Source of the DNA: Candidatus Levyibacteriota bacterium
GTDB lineage: Bacteria; Patescibacteriota; Microgenomatia; Levybacterales; UBA12049
Assembly: GCA_027459725.1 (NCBI GenBank)
Contig: DAIDHK010000009.1
Coordinates: forward strand, 1 to 52,462
DNA length: 52,462 bases
Reading direction: 5' to 3'
The notes beneath the pieces were generated by a model, which saw only the letters and a list, made by a program, of their open reading frames with translations, was not told where the DNA came from and made no database searches. This document shows positions 50,825 to 52,462 of the stretch, in pieces (position 1 is the first letter of the stretch; each line of letters starts with the position of its first letter). The translations under genes and the position numbers were made by a program.

Positions 50825-50977
50825 CTATCTTTGTGCTTCAAAATAATTACGTCTATCAGGATTTACGCTTAGATTAGATTCACTAATATATATCATGTCA
50901 TCTAAATTAGATGTAATTCTTTTGTATATATCTGGTGAGTGAAAGTGATATTCATCAAGTTTTATTTCACTAGCCAT
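50825..50977 (-). CDS. 50-aa acidic protein of unknown function
   Basis: A 50-residue frame starting MASEIKLDEYHFHSPDIYKR and ending PDRRNYFEAQR. It is soluble and rich in Asp, Ser and Tyr. A clear Shine-Dalgarno, AGAGGAG, precedes the ATG by about 8 bases. It lies about 160 bases upstream of thrS on the same strand. It is not recognised. The good ribosome site and non-random composition support it as real. Confidence 0.5.
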   Translation of the reverse strand: MASEIKLDEYHFHSPDIYKRITSNLDDMIYISESNLSVNPDRRNYFEAQR

Positions 50978-51134
50978 GTTTTTTCTCCTCTCTTTAAATT
51001 ATCAAACCACAAAAAAAACTCGCATTGCAGAATCATCTATTTCACAATAATACAACCCCGCTAAACAGAGGTAGAACCAGTCATAACAATAATATGTAAT
51101 TTGCTCATGTTTTGTTACGTTATAAATCATTCAT
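50978..51134. other. Intergenic region between the 50-aa gene and tspO
   Basis: This AT-rich stretch holds an AAAAAAAA run and divergent start regions. A TATAAA at 51121-51126 may be the -10 of the TspO gene, but no convincing -35 is present. No RNA gene is visible. Confidence 0.3.
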
Positions 51135-51695
51135 ATGATGTCAAGAGCACCGTCAAAAAAAAGAGACTCATACTTTATTGACAAGTTTAAGTTAGAGATG
51201 AATACTGTATTCATGAGAATAAATGCAAAATTAATATGGGCAATTGTTACCTGTGAACTGGTAGGTTTAGCTGGGACTCCCTTTACCATTGCCGGTATAC
51301 ATACGTGGTATTCTGGATTGCATAAACCAATGCTAAATCCACCTTCCTGGGTTTTTGGTCCTGTATGGACTGTCTTATACCTTTTGATGGGAATTTCTTT
51401 GTTTCTTGTTTGGAATAAGAAAACAAGTGGGAGTATAAAAATAACACAACTTCTTGGAATACAAATGTTTATATTGCAGTTATGTCTAAACTTTTTTTGG
51501 TCCTTAATATTTTTTACTTGGCATCAGTCATTCTTTGCTCTTTGGGAGCTGGCTGTTTTATGGATGACGATTATGGTATGTATAATAGTATTTTTTAAAA
51601 TTTCAAAAGCCTCAGCGTATATCTTAATACCGTATTTATTATGGGTAACCTTTGCAGGTTATCTAAATTATAATGTTTGGATCTTAAACCGATGA
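51135..51695 (+). CDS. tspO: TspO/MBR-family membrane protein
   Basis: Five-helix membrane protein of the TspO family, which binds porphyrins and is tied to stress and tetrapyrrole control. The core has WYSGLHKPMLNPPSWVFGPVWTVLYLLMGISLFLVW, then LCLNFFWSLIFF and ILIPYLLWVTFAGYLNYNVWILN. These match the family pattern 'WYxxLxKPxxxPPxWxFGPVWTxLYxxMGxSxxxVW' and 'PYLxWVxFAxxLNxxIxxLN'. The first 25 residues are hydrophilic and unusual. A start at the ATG before RINAKLIWAI (about 51213) would give the normal length, so the upstream ATG is uncertain. It overlaps the next gene by ATGA. Confidence 0.9.
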   Translation: MMSRAPSKKRDSYFIDKFKLEMNTVFMRINAKLIWAIVTCELVGLAGTPFTIAGIHTWYSGLHKPMLNPPSWVFGPVWTVLYLLMGISLFLVWNKKTSGSIKITQLLGIQMFILQLCLNFFWSLIFFTWHQSFFALWELAVLWMTIMVCIIVFFKISKASAYILIPYLLWVTFAGYLNYNVWILNR

Positions 51696-52195
51696 GAAAA
51701 GTGTTAGTTAATGATCTCATGCAGAAAAACTATACCTACTTTCTGACTGAGCCTGAGGGGAAAAATTTTGTTCCTGATTTTAAGCCAGAGTTAACTCCCA
51801 AACAAATGTTAAGGATGGGTGTTTTCGGTGGAAAGTATATGACTGATTGTAAGGATGAATTCCCTACAGATTGGTTTGAATACGCTAAACTAAATCATGG
51901 ATTTCATGATCCTGACTTAAATTATTTTAAAGTTAATGCAAGTCAACCATTAAGAATTTGGCAGAACAAAGGCTGGATATATAAAGATGACCCACGAGGT
52001 TGGTTTCAATGGTATTGCCGATATTTTATGGGTAGGAGAATTCCCCAAGAAGATATAAGACAAATTAAGCGATGGAAAAATATGAAAAGGCATATAGCAC
52101 AGATTAAGAAGAATTGTAGTATGGGGGATTTGTTATGTCGTCCAGTGCAAAGACAAGCTTTATTACACTGGGCCTATGATAGTAGAAAGATTTAG
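51692..52195 (+). CDS. Conserved protein of unknown function coupled to tspO
   Basis: A 167-residue soluble protein. It contains the strongly patterned blocks ELTPKQMLRMGVFGGKYMTDCKDEFPTDWF, NYFKVNASQPLRIWQNKGWIYKDDPRGWFQWYCRYFMGRR and a C-terminal RQALLHWAYDSRKI. I recall similar sequences as an unnamed family in many bacteria and some fungi, with no known function; this is memory, not a search. It is rich in Trp, Tyr and Asp. It overlaps tspO by ATGA, so the two are translationally coupled. The ATG at 51692 is used rather than the upstream TTG. Confidence 0.7.
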   Translation: MRKVLVNDLMQKNYTYFLTEPEGKNFVPDFKPELTPKQMLRMGVFGGKYMTDCKDEFPTDWFEYAKLNHGFHDPDLNYFKVNASQPLRIWQNKGWIYKDDPRGWFQWYCRYFMGRRIPQEDIRQIKRWKNMKRHIAQIKKNCSMGDLLCRPVQRQALLHWAYDSRKI

Positions 52196-52199
52196 TAAA

Positions 52200-52228
52200 A
52201 AGTCCCGTATTCTAGTAACGAATGCAAC
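52200..52228 (-). repeat. Probable right end of an IS30-family element
   Basis: On the minus strand the sequence after the transposase stop reads GGGGTTGCATTCGTTACTAG and then AATACGGGACT. IS30 elements often end with a GGGGTTGCA-like repeat. The other end lies outside the window, so the repeat cannot be confirmed. Confidence 0.4.
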
Positions 52229-52231
52229 CCC

Positions 52232-52462
52232 TTAAGGCCTATTGAGGTACTCAGTAAATACTTCCTGAGGTGTTCTAAATTTAAGACGTTTTCTGGGTCT
52301 GTTATTTAATTCCCATTCAACATCTTTTAATTCTTCATCACTGGTTGTACTAAAGTCAGTCTTTTTAGGAAAGTAGTATCTAATGCATAAATTACAGTTT
52401 TCATTTCCTCCTCGTTGCCATGAAGAGTAGGGATCTGCAAAATATGCTTGTATTCCAAATGC
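52232..52462 (-). CDS. IS30-family transposase, C-terminal part (window-truncated)
   Basis: The last 76 residues of an IS30-type transposase: FADPYSSWQRGGNENCN then LCIRYYFPKKTDFSTTS, VEWELNNRPRKRLKFRTPQEVF. These match the IS30 pattern 'YFADPYSSWQRGxNENxNGLIRqYFPKgTDFS...LNxRPRKxLgfxTPxEvF', and the Glu in NEN is the third catalytic acid. Here NGLIRQ reads NLCIRY. The 5' part continues beyond the window. It was inserted about 30 bases after the gene coupled to tspO. Confidence 0.85.
   Translation of the reverse strand, partial: AFGIQAYFADPYSSWQRGGNENCNLCIRYYFPKKTDFSTTSDEELKDVEWELNNRPRKRLKFRTPQEVFTEYLNRP

Noticed and set aside
50662-50830. T-box or threonine leader peptide before thrS
   Set aside because: No Thr-rich short ORF and no T-box-like antiterminator with terminator was found; the likely start site is at the ATG.

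Overview
The window is low-GC bacterial DNA from a small, monoderm-like genome. The best fit is a Patescibacteria/CPR lineage, possibly Microgenomates-like, but I infer this from gene content and ran no search. The grounds are a type IV pilus set (PilB, PilT, PilC, PilM, PilN, PilO, PilD and pseudopilins) with no outer-membrane PilQ/PilP, a ThrRS that starts directly in its N2 domain, a short PheT without the EMAP domain, and many small orphan membrane proteins. UGA is used as a stop, so recoded (Gracilibacteria-type) lineages are unlikely.

Layout. 0-5.2 kb: gyrB-ppa-gyrA on the minus strand. 5.3-6.4 kb: a small sigma-4-like HTH gene whose 3' end overlaps a clamp-loader delta' gene. 6.5-11.6 kb: a secreted protein, then pilB-pilT-pilC. 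11.6-24.1 kb: an accessory island. It holds a degenerate Nudix gene, two paralogous XRE/MmyB-type regulators with matching palindromic operators, a 43-aa membrane peptide, an HTH-NB-ARC (STAND) ATPase fused to about 8 membrane helices, a 1018-bp insertion sequence whose transposase needs a -1 frameshift, a pyruvoyl-dependent arginine decarboxylase, an unknown membrane protein, a DUF2156-like protein, a PRMT-like methyltransferase, a stand-alone copy of the STAND protein's membrane domain, a small acidic protein and a GAF histidine kinase. 24.1-31.2 kb: the pilin/prepilin-peptidase/pilMNO cluster. 31.2-33.7 kb: rpmF-nusB-rnc-rpsP-khpA-trmD. 33.8-40.5 kb: a CphA-N-domain-like protein, recG, a 34-aa membrane peptide, tyrS and a class A PBP. 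40.6-47.8 kb: an aromatic amino acid operon (DAHP synthase, 64-aa protein, chorismate mutase, prephenate dehydrogenase-dehydratase fusion, aminotransferase, pheS, pheT). 47.8-50.7 kb: thrS-infC-rpmI-rplT. 50.8-52.5 kb: a small protein, TspO, a conserved unknown, and the end of an IS30-family transposase cut by the window edge.

The strongest regulatory finding is in front of the aromatic operon. A promoter inside the end of rplT drives an apparently leaderless 21-codon peptide with the run Phe-Trp-Phe-Tyr-Phe-Tyr-Phe. A GGGAGGC segment follows that can pair with the 5' arm of a perfect intrinsic terminator just before the DAHP synthase start. This has the architecture of ribosome-mediated attenuation sensing all three aromatic amino acids, and the operon it controls runs from the first committed step to Phe-tRNA synthetase.

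A second theme is promoter geometry. At many genes a -35/-10 pair sits so that only 6-11 bases separate the -10 from the start codon and no Shine-Dalgarno is present, which predicts widespread leaderless mRNAs. A third theme is the STAND-membrane island with its own operators, which could be a defence or signalling module of a kind I do not recognise.
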